Source: AA29 sp041481445 (GTDB lineage Bacteria > Acidobacteriota > Vicinamibacteria > Fen-336). From it: a DNA stretch of 64,000 nt. Made by a program: the position numbers and the translations under genes. Where the stretch lies: the NCBI GenBank assembly GCA_041481445.1, contig JBGPBV010000018.1, positions 9,506 through 73,505 on the forward strand, in the 5' to 3' direction. Positions 33,950-41,885 of this stretch are shown here, in pieces (the stretch's first letter is position 1; every line of letters begins with the position of its first letter). The notes beneath the pieces were generated by a model. It was not told the DNA's origin and did no database searches. It was given only the letters and a program-made list of their open reading frames with translations.

Positions 33950-34764
33950 TGCCATCGTCGCGCACGCTGGCCCTGATGGCCAGCCTGGTCCGCCGCCTCG
34001 CCGATCGCTTCAAGGAGTCGATCCTCTCCGTCCAGGACTACGCCCTGCTCTCCTGGCGGGGCCTGACGGCGCTGGCCACGCCGCCGCGCTACCCGCACGA
34101 GATCATCGCCCAGATGGACTCGCTGGGCGTGGGCTCGCTCTCCATCGTGATCCTGACCGGCATGTTCACGGGCATGGTGCTCACCCTGCAGTCGGCGGCC
34201 AGCCTCGACGCCTTCGGGGCCCGGCCCTACGTCGGCCGCCTGGTCTGCGTGTCGATGGTGCGCGAGCTGGGCCCCGTGCTCACGGCCCTGATGGTGACCG
34301 GCCGCGTGGGCTCGGGGATGGCGGCGGAGCTGGGCTCGATGGTGGTGACGCAGCAGATCGACGCCTTGCGCGTGCTGGGATCGGACCCCATCCGCAAGCT
34401 GGTGGCGCCGCGCCTGCTGGCCGGGATCGTGATGGTGCCGATCCTGACCGTCATCTCCGACACCCTGGGCATCTTCGGCGGCAGCCTCATCGGCATCTTC
34501 AACCTGAAGCTGTCCTGGGAGTTTTTCTGGCGGTCGGTGGGCAACGCCCTCACCATGAACGACCTCGTCATGGGCCTGCTCAAGCCGGTGATGTTCGGGT
34601 TCATACTGAGCTCGGTGGGCTGTCACATGGGCCTGCGCACGACGGGCGGGACCCAGGGCGTCGGCCTCTCCACGACGCGGTCGGTGGTCGTGGCCTCGGT
34701 GCTCATCCTGTCCTCGGACTTCTTCATGACCAAGGTGCTGCTCCTGATCTTCCCGGTGAAATAG
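33949..34764 (+). CDS. mlaE: MlaE-family ABC permease (lipid transport)
   Basis: A 271-residue inner-membrane permease with five to six hydrophobic segments and family motifs GMFTGMVLTLQSA, SMVRELGPVLTALMVTGRVG, AAELGSMVVTQQIDALRVLG and TGGTQGVGLSTTRSVV. With MlaF and the MCE protein it forms the inner-membrane complex moving phospholipids between inner and outer membranes. Its stop overlaps the GTG start of mlaF by one base (TAGTG). MlaB and MlaC homologues are not present in the window. Confidence 0.92.
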   Translation: MPSSRTLALMASLVRRLADRFKESILSVQDYALLSWRGLTALATPPRYPHEIIAQMDSLGVGSLSIVILTGMFTGMVLTLQSAASLDAFGARPYVGRLVCVSMVRELGPVLTALMVTGRVGSGMAAELGSMVVTQQIDALRVLGSDPIRKLVAPRLLAGIVMVPILTVISDTLGIFGGSLIGIFNLKLSWEFFWRSVGNALTMNDLVMGLLKPVMFGFILSSVGCHMGLRTTGGTQGVGLSTTRSVVVASVLILSSDFFMTKVLLLIFPVK

Positions 34765-35654
34765 TGGCCGATCGCCTGGACGAGCACGACGGCGCGGAGC
34801 CGGAGGACGCCCTCGGCGACCCCTACGCGGGGACGGCGGAGGCGGTGGCCCGCGACGTTGACGAGCCCCTCGTGTGGTTCGGCGACGTCCACCTCTCCTT
34901 CGACCGCCCCATCCTCAAGGGCGTGAGCTTCACCCTGCGGCCGGGCACCACGAAGATCGTGCTGGGGGGGTCGGGTTCCGGCAAGACGACGATCCTGCGG
35001 CTCATCCTCGGCCTGCTCAAGCCCGACGCCGGCACCATCGTCGTGGACGGCACCAGCGTCGGCGTGCTGCGCGAGCCGGAGCTGCGGGACGTGCGGCTGA
35101 AGATCGGGATGGTGTTCCAGGAGGGCGCCCTCTTCGACTCGCTGACCGTGGGCGAGAACGTCGGCTACCGGCTGATCGAGGACGGCCATCTCCCGGAGGA
35201 GGCGATCGAGGAACGCGTCCGCGAGATGCTGGGGTTCGTGGGCCTGGCCACCCACTACGACAAGATGCCCTCCGACCTCTCCGGCGGGCAGAAGCGGCGG
35301 GTGGCCTTCGCGCGCGCGCTGGTGGCGCGCCCGCAGATCATGCTCTACGACGAGCCCACCACCGGCCTCGACCCCATCACCGCGACCACGATCACCGACC
35401 TCATCTGCAAGGTACGCGACCTCGACGGCGTGAGCTCGATCCTGGTGACGCACCAGCTCCGCGACGCCTTCAACGTCGCGCGCAGCTTCATGCTCAAGAA
35501 GGACGACGAGTACGTGACGAGCGTGGTCGAGGACATGGCCACCCTGGAGGGGACGGAGTTCATGATGCTCAAGGAGGGTACGGTCGTGTTCGAGGGATCC
35601 GCCCACGAGCTCCAGACCTCGACCGACGCGTACATCCGGGAGTTCCTGTCGTGA
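34764..35654 (+). CDS. mlaF: MlaF-family ABC ATPase
   Basis: A 296-residue ATPase with Walker A GGSGSGKTT, Q-loop VFQEGALFDSLTVGENVGY, signature LSGGQKRRVAFARALVA, Walker B IMLYDEPTTGLDP and a switch histidine in LVTHQL. An acidic N-terminal extension of ~35 residues is unusual for the family. It drives the MlaE permease; the GTG start is coupled to mlaE. A long hairpin separates it from the MCE gene. Confidence 0.92.
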   Translation: MADRLDEHDGAEPEDALGDPYAGTAEAVARDVDEPLVWFGDVHLSFDRPILKGVSFTLRPGTTKIVLGGSGSGKTTILRLILGLLKPDAGTIVVDGTSVGVLREPELRDVRLKIGMVFQEGALFDSLTVGENVGYRLIEDGHLPEEAIEERVREMLGFVGLATHYDKMPSDLSGGQKRRVAFARALVARPQIMLYDEPTTGLDPITATTITDLICKVRDLDGVSSILVTHQLRDAFNVARSFMLKKDDEYVTSVVEDMATLEGTEFMMLKEGTVVFEGSAHELQTSTDAYIREFLS

Positions 35655-35725
35655 AGTTCGCGAAGCCAGGAAGGCACGTAGAGCTCAGCGGCGCCGCGGA
35701 GCGGCGGCGATGAGCGAGGGGGGTT

Positions 35726-35778
35726 TCAGGGGGGGACGCGAAGCGCGGGAGCGGTTGGACCGCGAGTGCCCCCCCTGA
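35726..35778 (+). repeat. Long hairpin in the mlaF-mlaD gap
   Basis: TCAGGGGGGG (35726-35735) pairs perfectly with CCCCCCCTGA (35769-35778), and ACGCG/CGCG can extend the stem inside. No T-tract follows, so it is not a standard terminator; a ribosome-binding site AGGAAGGAA stands 13 bases downstream. It could act as an mRNA stability element or attenuate mlaD expression. Confidence 0.6.
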
Positions 35779-35801
35779 CTTAGGTAAGACAGGAAGGAAT
35801 C

Positions 35802-36848
35802 ATGGCGGACAAGAAAGCCTTGACGTGGACCGAGCTGAGGGTGGGGGTGGTCGTCATCATCAGCCTCATCGTCCTCGCCGGCACCATCCTCTACATCGGC
35901 TCCGGAGGCGGCTCGCCCTGGGCGCGGAAGTACGAGGTCAAGGCCACGATGAAGGACGTCAACGGGCTCAAGCCGGGCGCGCCCGTGCGCGTGGGCGGCG
36001 TCGAGGTCGGCACCGTCACCGGCGTGGACTTCGACAAGGGGAGCAGCGAGGTCGAGGTCGACATGCGGCTCGACAGCCGGGTCAAGGACCGCGTGACCGA
36101 CCAGAGCCAGGCTTCGATGGGCGCCCTCGGTCTGCTCGGCGAGAAGGCGGTGGACATCACCGCCGCCCCCGGCGGGACGCCCATCCCGGACGGTGGTTAC
36201 GTGAAGGCGGACAAGGAGGACCCGTTCAAGGGCCTGCTGGCCGACACGTCGGAGTCCACCGCGCACCTCCGGAAGATCCTGGCGCGGCTGGACGCCGGCG
36301 AGGGCCTCATCGGCAAGGCCCTGCGCGACGACGAGCTGTACAACCGCATGGCCGACGTGAGCTCTCGGCTGCAGGCGGTCATGGGCAAGCTGGAGACCGA
36401 ACGCGGTCCTCTCGGCCGGATGATGAACGACCAGGAGATGTCGCGTAACCTGGCCCGCTCCGCCGCCGGCCTCCAGTCCGTCATCTCGCGGATCGAGTCC
36501 GGCCAGGGAGCGCTCGGCGCGCTCTCCAAGGACGAGAAGCTGGTGGCCGACCTCAAGGGGGTCACGAGCAGCCTCAGCTCCATCGCGTCGCGGCTGGACA
36601 AGGGGGAGGGGACGCTCGGGAAGATGTTGACCGACGACAGCCTCTACAAGCGGCTGGACACCCTCACCGCCCGCCTGGACAGCCTGACCGCCCGGATGGA
36701 CCGGGGCGAGGGGAGCCTGGCCAAGCTGATGAACGACCCCGAGTTCTACGACAACCTCAACGGCGCGGCCAAGGACGTCCGGGCCCTGGTCACCGACGTA
36801 CGCAAGAATCCGAGCAAGTACTTGCGGGTCCAATTGAAGGTGTTCTAA
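35802..36848 (+). CDS. mlaD: MCE/MlaD-family lipid-transport protein with tandem C-terminal repeats
   Basis: A 348-residue membrane-anchored protein: short cytoplasmic end, one transmembrane helix (~13-32), an MCE domain (~42-137, KYEVKATMKDVNGLKPGAPV), and then five ~34-residue helical repeats built on G-x-G-x-L-G-K-x-x-x-D-x-x-L-Y: GEGLIGKALRDDELYNRM, ERGPLGRMMNDQEMSRNL, GQGALGALSKDEKLVADL, GEGTLGKMLTDDSLYKRL and GEGSLAKLMNDPEFYDNL. The MCE domain binds lipid in the MlaFED complex; the repeats may form a periplasmic stalk or tunnel. It has a good ribosome-binding site and follows mlaF after a 147-base gap with a hairpin. Confidence 0.9.
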   Translation: MADKKALTWTELRVGVVVIISLIVLAGTILYIGSGGGSPWARKYEVKATMKDVNGLKPGAPVRVGGVEVGTVTGVDFDKGSSEVEVDMRLDSRVKDRVTDQSQASMGALGLLGEKAVDITAAPGGTPIPDGGYVKADKEDPFKGLLADTSESTAHLRKILARLDAGEGLIGKALRDDELYNRMADVSSRLQAVMGKLETERGPLGRMMNDQEMSRNLARSAAGLQSVISRIESGQGALGALSKDEKLVADLKGVTSSLSSIASRLDKGEGTLGKMLTDDSLYKRLDTLTARLDSLTARMDRGEGSLAKLMNDPEFYDNLNGAAKDVRALVTDVRKNPSKYLRVQLKVF

Positions 36849-36890
36849 TCTAGTCGCAGTCTTCGCCGTTTCTTCGAGAGGGGTGACGTG

Positions 36891-37238
36891 ATGACGACGA
36901 TTCTGGATGACGACGACGACAGCGATTCAAGCGCGTCCAGTGTCATCCTGGCCTTCCTGCTCGGCGGCCTGACCGGTGCCGCCCTGGCCCTCCTGTACGC
37001 TCCGCGCTCCGGCAAGGAGACGCGCGACCTCCTCAGCGAGCGCGTGCGTGAGACGGCCGAGCGCGGCCGCGAGCTGCGGGACCAGGCGGTCGGCCGGGGC
37101 CGGGCCCTGGTGGACGAGGCGACGCAGTACGTCGAGCGTCAGAAGCAGGAGCTGGAGAACCGCAAGGAGCGCTTCACGGCGGCGGTGGACGCGGGCCGGC
37201 AGGCCTACCGTGAGGAGAAGCACAAGGAGAACGCCTAG
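36891..37238 (+). CDS. YtxH-domain small membrane protein
   Basis: A 115-residue protein with an acidic N-terminus (DDDDDSDSS), one glycine-rich transmembrane segment (VILAFLLGGLTGAALALLYA), the YtxH hallmark APRSGKETRDLL, and a long charged amphipathic helix to the end. ATG 36891 is used; GTG 36888 directly before it is equally possible, with GAGAGGGG upstream. YtxH proteins are stress-associated in Firmicutes; here it follows the lipid-transport genes and may be co-transcribed. Function unknown. Confidence 0.82.
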   Translation: MTTILDDDDDSDSSASSVILAFLLGGLTGAALALLYAPRSGKETRDLLSERVRETAERGRELRDQAVGRGRALVDEATQYVERQKQELENRKERFTAAVDAGRQAYREEKHKENA

Positions 37239-37267
37239 GCCGGCAGGCGGGAACCGTCGAGGGGGTC

Positions 37268-37711
37268 ATGGATTCGCTGGGGCTGGTCTTTCTCGGTGTC
37301 ATCGCCTTCGCCTCGCTCGTGCAGGGCGCCTTCCTGGTGGGCCTGGCCGTCGGTGGCTTGCGCCTGGCCCGCCGGATAGGCGAGATCCAGAAGAGCGTGG
37401 AGACGGACATCCGCCCCGCGATCGACGACGTGTCACGCCTGGCCCGCAACCTGGCCTCCGTCTCGGAGATCGCCACCGGCCAGGCCCAGCGCCTGGAGAC
37501 GCTGGTCGCGCACACGATGACGCGCGTCGAGGACGCGCGCGCACAGGTCCGGCAGGCGGTGGGGCGCCCCTTCGACTCCCTGCGCGACGTGGGCGCCATC
37601 CTCAAGGGCGTCCGCCGCGGGGTGGACGTCTACCGGCGCCTGGGCGGGATGGCCGCCCAGCGGCAGGGCGCCTCCCGCCGCTACGCCGGCGACGAGCACC
37701 TGTTCATCTGA
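37268..37711 (+). CDS. Membrane-anchored coiled-coil protein of unknown function
   Basis: A 147-residue protein with an N-terminal transmembrane segment (LGLVFLGVIAFASLVQGAFL) and a following amphipathic helical region (LARRIGEIQKSVETDIRPAI, DDVSRLARNLASVSEIATGQ), resembling DUF948-type proteins. It lies 29 bases after the YtxH gene and looks like its partner. The last eight bases overlap the convergent PH-like gene. Confidence 0.7.
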   Translation: MDSLGLVFLGVIAFASLVQGAFLVGLAVGGLRLARRIGEIQKSVETDIRPAIDDVSRLARNLASVSEIATGQAQRLETLVAHTMTRVEDARAQVRQAVGRPFDSLRDVGAILKGVRRGVDVYRRLGGMAAQRQGASRRYAGDEHLFI

Positions 37712-38243
37712 CGAGCTGGGGAGCGGACGCCGCCGCCGCCGCCGCCGGCACCGTGGCCGTCGTCGATTCCACGATCCGGCGCGCCAGCGCGCGCTCGAGG
37801 GCCGCCCGCTGGTCGCCCGCGAACGACGCGGTGTCGACGCGGATCTGCGCGTCACCGCGCCCCCAGATCACGAGCGCTTCCGTGCCGCGGTCCACGTGCG
37901 TGACCTCGACCCAGGGCAGCGTGGTCGACCCCGTCAGCTCGCGCGCGCTCAGCCCGGCCGCCTCGATCTCGAGGCGATAGCGGAGCCGCTCGCCGGCGAC
38001 GCTGCCCGCCAGCATCGCCCCCACGACCAGGGTCGCGCGGGCCCAGCGCCGCGGAGCCGCCACCGCCGCCACCGCCAGCAGCAGCGCCGCCCCCAGCGCC
38101 GCCACTCCCACCGCCCAGGCGTAGTCGATGCGCAGGGCGGCGTTGAGGAGGGTCAGGCGGGGGGAGCGCAGGGCCAGGGGGAGGATCCCGGCCGCCGCCG
38201 CTCCGAGGGCCAGGGCCGACCACCAGCGGGCGCGCGTGGACAT
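37704..38243 (-). CDS. Membrane protein with PH-like domain
   Basis: A 179-residue protein with three hydrophobic segments in the first ~85 residues and a C-terminal domain (RYRLEIEAAGLSAREL, LPWVEVTHVDRG, RIVESTT) resembling bacterial PH-like (DUF2244/bPH2-type) domains. No enzymatic motif. It is a single gene convergent with the preceding cluster, with an Ala/Pro-rich tail. Function unknown. Confidence 0.65.
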   Translation of the reverse strand: MSTRARWWSALALGAAAAGILPLALRSPRLTLLNAALRIDYAWAVGVAALGAALLLAVAAVAAPRRWARATLVVGAMLAGSVAGERLRYRLEIEAAGLSARELTGSTTLPWVEVTHVDRGTEALVIWGRGDAQIRVDTASFAGDQRAALERALARRIVESTTATVPAAAAAASAPQLVR

Positions 38244-38298
38244 GGCCGGATGGTACGCGAGCGGCCGGACAGGCGAGGTCAGACGGCGGGGAGCGGAG

Positions 38299-39789
38299 TC
38301 AGAGCCGGGTGGACTTGTGCTCGACCCCGTCGTAGGACAGGAGCCGCCCGCGCTCGTCGTCCACCGTCTCGATGTGCACGGGCCGCCGCCAGACGCGGTG
38401 GAGGTTCTTCAGGGTGTCGCGCGCCTTGTCCACGTCGAGGGGGATGCCCTCGAAGCGGTGCACGAGGTACAGCTCGCCGCGGTTGGCGTAGTTGGCGTCG
38501 GTGACGTGGACGATGGGCTGGCCGAGGTTGGTGAGCTGGAAGAGGAGCCGCTCCTTCACTTTGCGCCAGTCGCGGCTCACCACGACGTGCCGGCCCGTGC
38601 GCACGTCGTAGCCGTAGACGAAGAGCTGGAGCCGCTCGCAGAACTCCTCGTTCATGAAGGCGTCGATGAACATCACGTCGTTGTAGATCTTGCGGACCTC
38701 GAAGATCTTCTGGCGGCCCAGGCCGAGCTTGTGGTCCCAGCGCCGCCTGACCTCCAGGTCGTCGCACTCGTCGTACTCCTTGCCGAACTTGCCCTTGTTC
38801 CAGCGGTCCTCGATCTCGCGGAACAGCTCGATGCCGATCTTGTAGGGGTTGAGGCGTCCGGGGCTCATGGCCAGGGTGCCGGAGTGCTGGTCGGCGAAGT
38901 CGATGACCTCGGAATCGGTCAGCGCACGCTGGGTCATGATCGTGGAGTGCCAGTAGGCGGCCCAGCCTTCGTTGGCGATCTTGGTCATGCCCTGGGGGGC
39001 GAAGTAGTACGCCTCCTGCCGCACGATGCCGAGGATGTCGCGCTCCCAGTTCTCGAGGGGGGCGTGCTCGATCAGGAAGTGCAGCACGTCGCGCTGGGGA
39101 TCCTCGGGGACGCGCCGCTTGCGCTTCGCGCGCTCGGCCAGGCGGGCCTTCTGCTCCTCGAGGAAGGCCGGCGGGTTGATGTACGGCTCCATGTAGTGCT
39201 TGCTGGGCAGCCGGGGGATCTTCTTCTCGCTCTCGTCCTCCTCGGGTTGAGGCCCGGCCAGGCTCTCCCTCCGCTCCTGCCGCTCGATGAAGGCGGCGTG
39301 GTAGTCGATGAGGTTCTCGAGGGACAGGCAGGCGTCGATGAAGTTCTCCACGTTCTCCACGCCGTGGCGGTCGATGTAGGACCGCACGCGGGTGGCGTGG
39401 TTGGCCATGGCGTCGATCATCCGGCGGTTGGTCTTGGCGAACCACAGGTTGTTCTTGAAGAAGTCGGCGTGGCCGAACACGTGGGCCATGACGACCTTCT
39501 GCTCGACGGCGGCGTTGGCCTTCATCAGGTACGCGTACACGGGGTTGTTGTTGATGACGAGCTCGTAGATCTTGGAGAGGCCGTAGGTGTAGGTCTTGGC
39601 CAGCTCCTCGTAGTCCATCCCGAAGCGCCAGTGGGGATAGCGGGTGGGGAAGCCGCCGTAGGCCGCCACCTCGTTGAGCTGGTCGTAGTCGAGGACCTCG
39701 AAGACCACGTCGTAGAAGTCGAGGCCGTACTGCCGGGCGTACCCCTCGATCTCGTGCCGCCAGCGCTCGAGGTCGGGGGACAGGTTCAT
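38299..39789 (-). CDS. SpoVR family protein
   Basis: A 496-residue protein of the SpoVR/YcgB family, identified from YGLDFYDVVFEVLDYDQLNE, AYGGFPTRYPHWRFGMDYEE, VMAHVFGHADFFKNN, NEGWAAYWHS and MSPGRLNPYKIGIELFREIE. ATG 39789 is the natural start. The family travels with a DUF444 protein and the kinase PrkA; here DUF444 lies upstream, separated by an outer-membrane-protein gene, and PrkA is absent from the window. The molecular function is unresolved. Confidence 0.92.
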   Translation of the reverse strand: MNLSPDLERWRHEIEGYARQYGLDFYDVVFEVLDYDQLNEVAAYGGFPTRYPHWRFGMDYEELAKTYTYGLSKIYELVINNNPVYAYLMKANAAVEQKVVMAHVFGHADFFKNNLWFAKTNRRMIDAMANHATRVRSYIDRHGVENVENFIDACLSLENLIDYHAAFIERQERRESLAGPQPEEDESEKKIPRLPSKHYMEPYINPPAFLEEQKARLAERAKRKRRVPEDPQRDVLHFLIEHAPLENWERDILGIVRQEAYYFAPQGMTKIANEGWAAYWHSTIMTQRALTDSEVIDFADQHSGTLAMSPGRLNPYKIGIELFREIEDRWNKGKFGKEYDECDDLEVRRRWDHKLGLGRQKIFEVRKIYNDVMFIDAFMNEEFCERLQLFVYGYDVRTGRHVVVSRDWRKVKERLLFQLTNLGQPIVHVTDANYANRGELYLVHRFEGIPLDVDKARDTLKNLHRVWRRPVHIETVDDERGRLLSYDGVEHKSTRL

Positions 39790-39866
39790 CGGCGCCTTCA
39801 GGTTACGGGATGGGCCGCCTCCTGGCAATGGAGGCGTGGAGGCTGCGAAGGGGGCGCCGAGTTCGC

Positions 39867-40664
39867 TTACCGGCCCGGAGCCTGGACCCGCCTCCTGGCC
39901 TTCAGGTCGCGCGAGAGGATCAGCTTGATCGTCAGCTCGTCCGAACCGCTCGTCAACCCGAAGCCGATCCCCGCTTCGACGTCCAGGCCGCCGCGGTGGT
40001 GGAGGACGGCGAAGAGCTGGTGGGACTGGTCGCGCACCGCCTGGAATCCGCGCAGTGGTCCGAGATCGGCGTACTCCTCCGCCGCGACCGTCCAGGCGCC
40101 GCGGAAATTGAAGGCGAGGCGCAGCGCAGGCGCGAAATCGAGGTTCCCGAAGCCGTCGTAGGCGGTGTCGAGTATCGGGTTCGCGATGACGTCGAACCGC
40201 CCCAGGTGCCAGCCGATGATGGGTCGAACCTCGGAGGTGAAGCGCGCGGCGTCCCACTTCCTGGCGTTGAAGCTGAATTCGAAGTTCGAGCCGTAGAAGA
40301 ACCTCCGGTGGTCCGCGTCCGGCACCGCGAACAGGGTGCGCAGCTTGAAGCCGTCCAGCTCCCACCCCTGGCGGTGGTCATGACTGTAGAGCGGCAGGTA
40401 GAGGCCGGCTTCGAACCACTCCGTCGCCCCGAGAGCCCACTCGAGCACGCCGTTCCACGATCTGTCGGCGGTGACGGCGCCCTCGAACGCCGGCGTCTTC
40501 CCGCCGTCGACGACGTAGTTGTTGTGGAGCGTCAGGTTGAGGACGGCCGGCCCGGCCAGCCCGCCGTCGTAGACCTGGATCTCGTCGGTCTGCGCGGCCG
40601 CGGTCGCCGCCCACAGGAGGCCGAGAGCCATCCCACATCGGAGCGCGGATCCACGGCGTTGCAT
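39867..40664 (-). CDS. Predicted outer-membrane beta-barrel protein, unknown function
   Basis: A 265-residue exported protein. A signal peptide ends at ATAAAQ; the rest alternates short amphipathic strands (VLNLTLHNNYVV, EAGLYLPLYS, LRLAFNFRGAW, EAGIGFGLTSGSDELTIKL), as in outer-membrane barrels. No ligand motif is recognised. It lies between the DUF444 and SpoVR genes on the same strand, which is not the usual arrangement of that set, so it may have been inserted into the operon. Confidence 0.65.
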   Translation of the reverse strand: MQRRGSALRCGMALGLLWAATAAAQTDEIQVYDGGLAGPAVLNLTLHNNYVVDGGKTPAFEGAVTADRSWNGVLEWALGATEWFEAGLYLPLYSHDHRQGWELDGFKLRTLFAVPDADHRRFFYGSNFEFSFNARKWDAARFTSEVRPIIGWHLGRFDVIANPILDTAYDGFGNLDFAPALRLAFNFRGAWTVAAEEYADLGPLRGFQAVRDQSHQLFAVLHHRGGLDVEAGIGFGLTSGSDELTIKLILSRDLKARRRVQAPGR

Positions 40665-40677
40665 GACGGCGAGGACG

Positions 40678-41769
40678 TCAGAGGCCCTTGCCCAGGAACC
40701 TCTTGATGGCGTCGTAGATCTCGTCCTTGTCGCGGATCTCGCTCGTCACCACCTTGCCCTCCCCCGGGAACGCGTCCTCGATGTCGTTCTTGAACCGCCC
40801 GCCCCCGTAGGACGAGCGCACCTGTCCGAAGCAGAACAGGTTCATCTTGGCCAGGAGGTCGGCCCGCAGCAGCTCCATGCACTGGTCGGTGTCGCGGCTG
40901 TCGCCGTTCTCCCCGTCCGAGAAATGGAACAGGTACACGTTCCAGGACTCGGGGGAGAACCGGCTGTCGATGATGGAGTTGATCAGCTCGTAGGCGGTCG
41001 AGATCTTGGTCCCCCCGCTCTCGCGCAGGTGGTAGAAGGTGTGCTGGTCCACCTCCTTGGCGAAGGCCTCGTGGACGATGTAGACGTTCTCGAGGTTCTT
41101 GTACTGGCTGCGCAGCCAGGTGTCGATCCAGAAGGAGGCCACGCGCACGATCTCCTTCTGCTGGTCGCCCATGCTCCCCGACACGTCCATGCAGAGGATG
41201 ATGACCGCGTTGCTCTCCGGCACCTCGCGCACGTGCCAGGAGCGGTAGCGCCGGTCCTCGCGGATGGGCACGATCAGCGGGTTGGTCGGGTTGTAGAGGC
41301 CGAGCGCGACCTGGCGCTTGAGGGCCTCCCGGAACGTGCGCTTGAAGTGGCGCAGGCTCTCCGGGCCCACCCGGCGGATGTTCGAGTACTTGACCTTCTC
41401 CACGGGCATGGAGCGGCGGCCGCGCGGGTGGATGCGCGGCAGCTCCAGCTCCTCGCCGAGGATGGCGGCCAGCTCGTCCAGGCTGACCTCCGCCTCCAGG
41501 ATGTGGTCGCCGGGCTCGTTGCCGGGGGCGCCCTCCACCCCCACGCCCGTCTCGGCGTCGCCCTGCCCGACCCCGCCCGCCTCCTTGGAGCCGAAGCGGA
41601 AGCGCGGGATCTCGATCTGGGGAAGGGGGATGGAGACGATGTGCTTGCCCTGGCGGCCGATGAGCTCGCCCTGGGTCAGGTACTTCCGGAACTCCTTCTT
41701 GATCACGCCGCGCACGATCTGGCGGAAGCGCTTCACGTCGCGATCGATCTTGCGCAGCATTGGGGGCAT
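40678..41769 (-). CDS. DUF444/YeaH-family protein with VWA-like domain
   Basis: A 363-residue protein of the YeaH/YhbH family. The N-terminal part has FRKYLTQGELIGRQGKHIVS and PLPQIEIPRFRFG; the C-terminal half carries a VWA-like metal site with CMDVSGSMG. The start at 41769 (MPPMLRK) is chosen; 41760 is possible, and neither has a clear ribosome-binding site. In other bacteria it is coupled to the PrkA serine kinase and SpoVR in stress responses. Here SpoVR is downstream but no PrkA precedes it. Confidence 0.9.
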   Translation of the reverse strand: MPPMLRKIDRDVKRFRQIVRGVIKKEFRKYLTQGELIGRQGKHIVSIPLPQIEIPRFRFGSKEAGGVGQGDAETGVGVEGAPGNEPGDHILEAEVSLDELAAILGEELELPRIHPRGRRSMPVEKVKYSNIRRVGPESLRHFKRTFREALKRQVALGLYNPTNPLIVPIREDRRYRSWHVREVPESNAVIILCMDVSGSMGDQQKEIVRVASFWIDTWLRSQYKNLENVYIVHEAFAKEVDQHTFYHLRESGGTKISTAYELINSIIDSRFSPESWNVYLFHFSDGENGDSRDTDQCMELLRADLLAKMNLFCFGQVRSSYGGGRFKNDIEDAFPGEGKVVTSEIRDKDEIYDAIKRFLGKGL

Positions 41770-41847
41770 CGGGCCCGCGCCCGGCCGAGGGCAGCGTAAG
41801 GGATTTGCCGGGACGAGACAAGGTACCGGGATTCGTCGCCTCCCGCC

Positions 41848-41875
41848 TTGACCCGGCGGGCCGCGGCCGTACGAT
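41848..41875 (+). promoter_or_regulatory. Promoter of the lipoprotein gene at 41886
   Basis: TTGACC (41848-41853), 16-base spacer, TACGAT (41870-41875), ten bases before the ATG, leaving almost no leader. Confidence 0.5.
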
Positions 41876-41885
41876 CGAATCAGAC

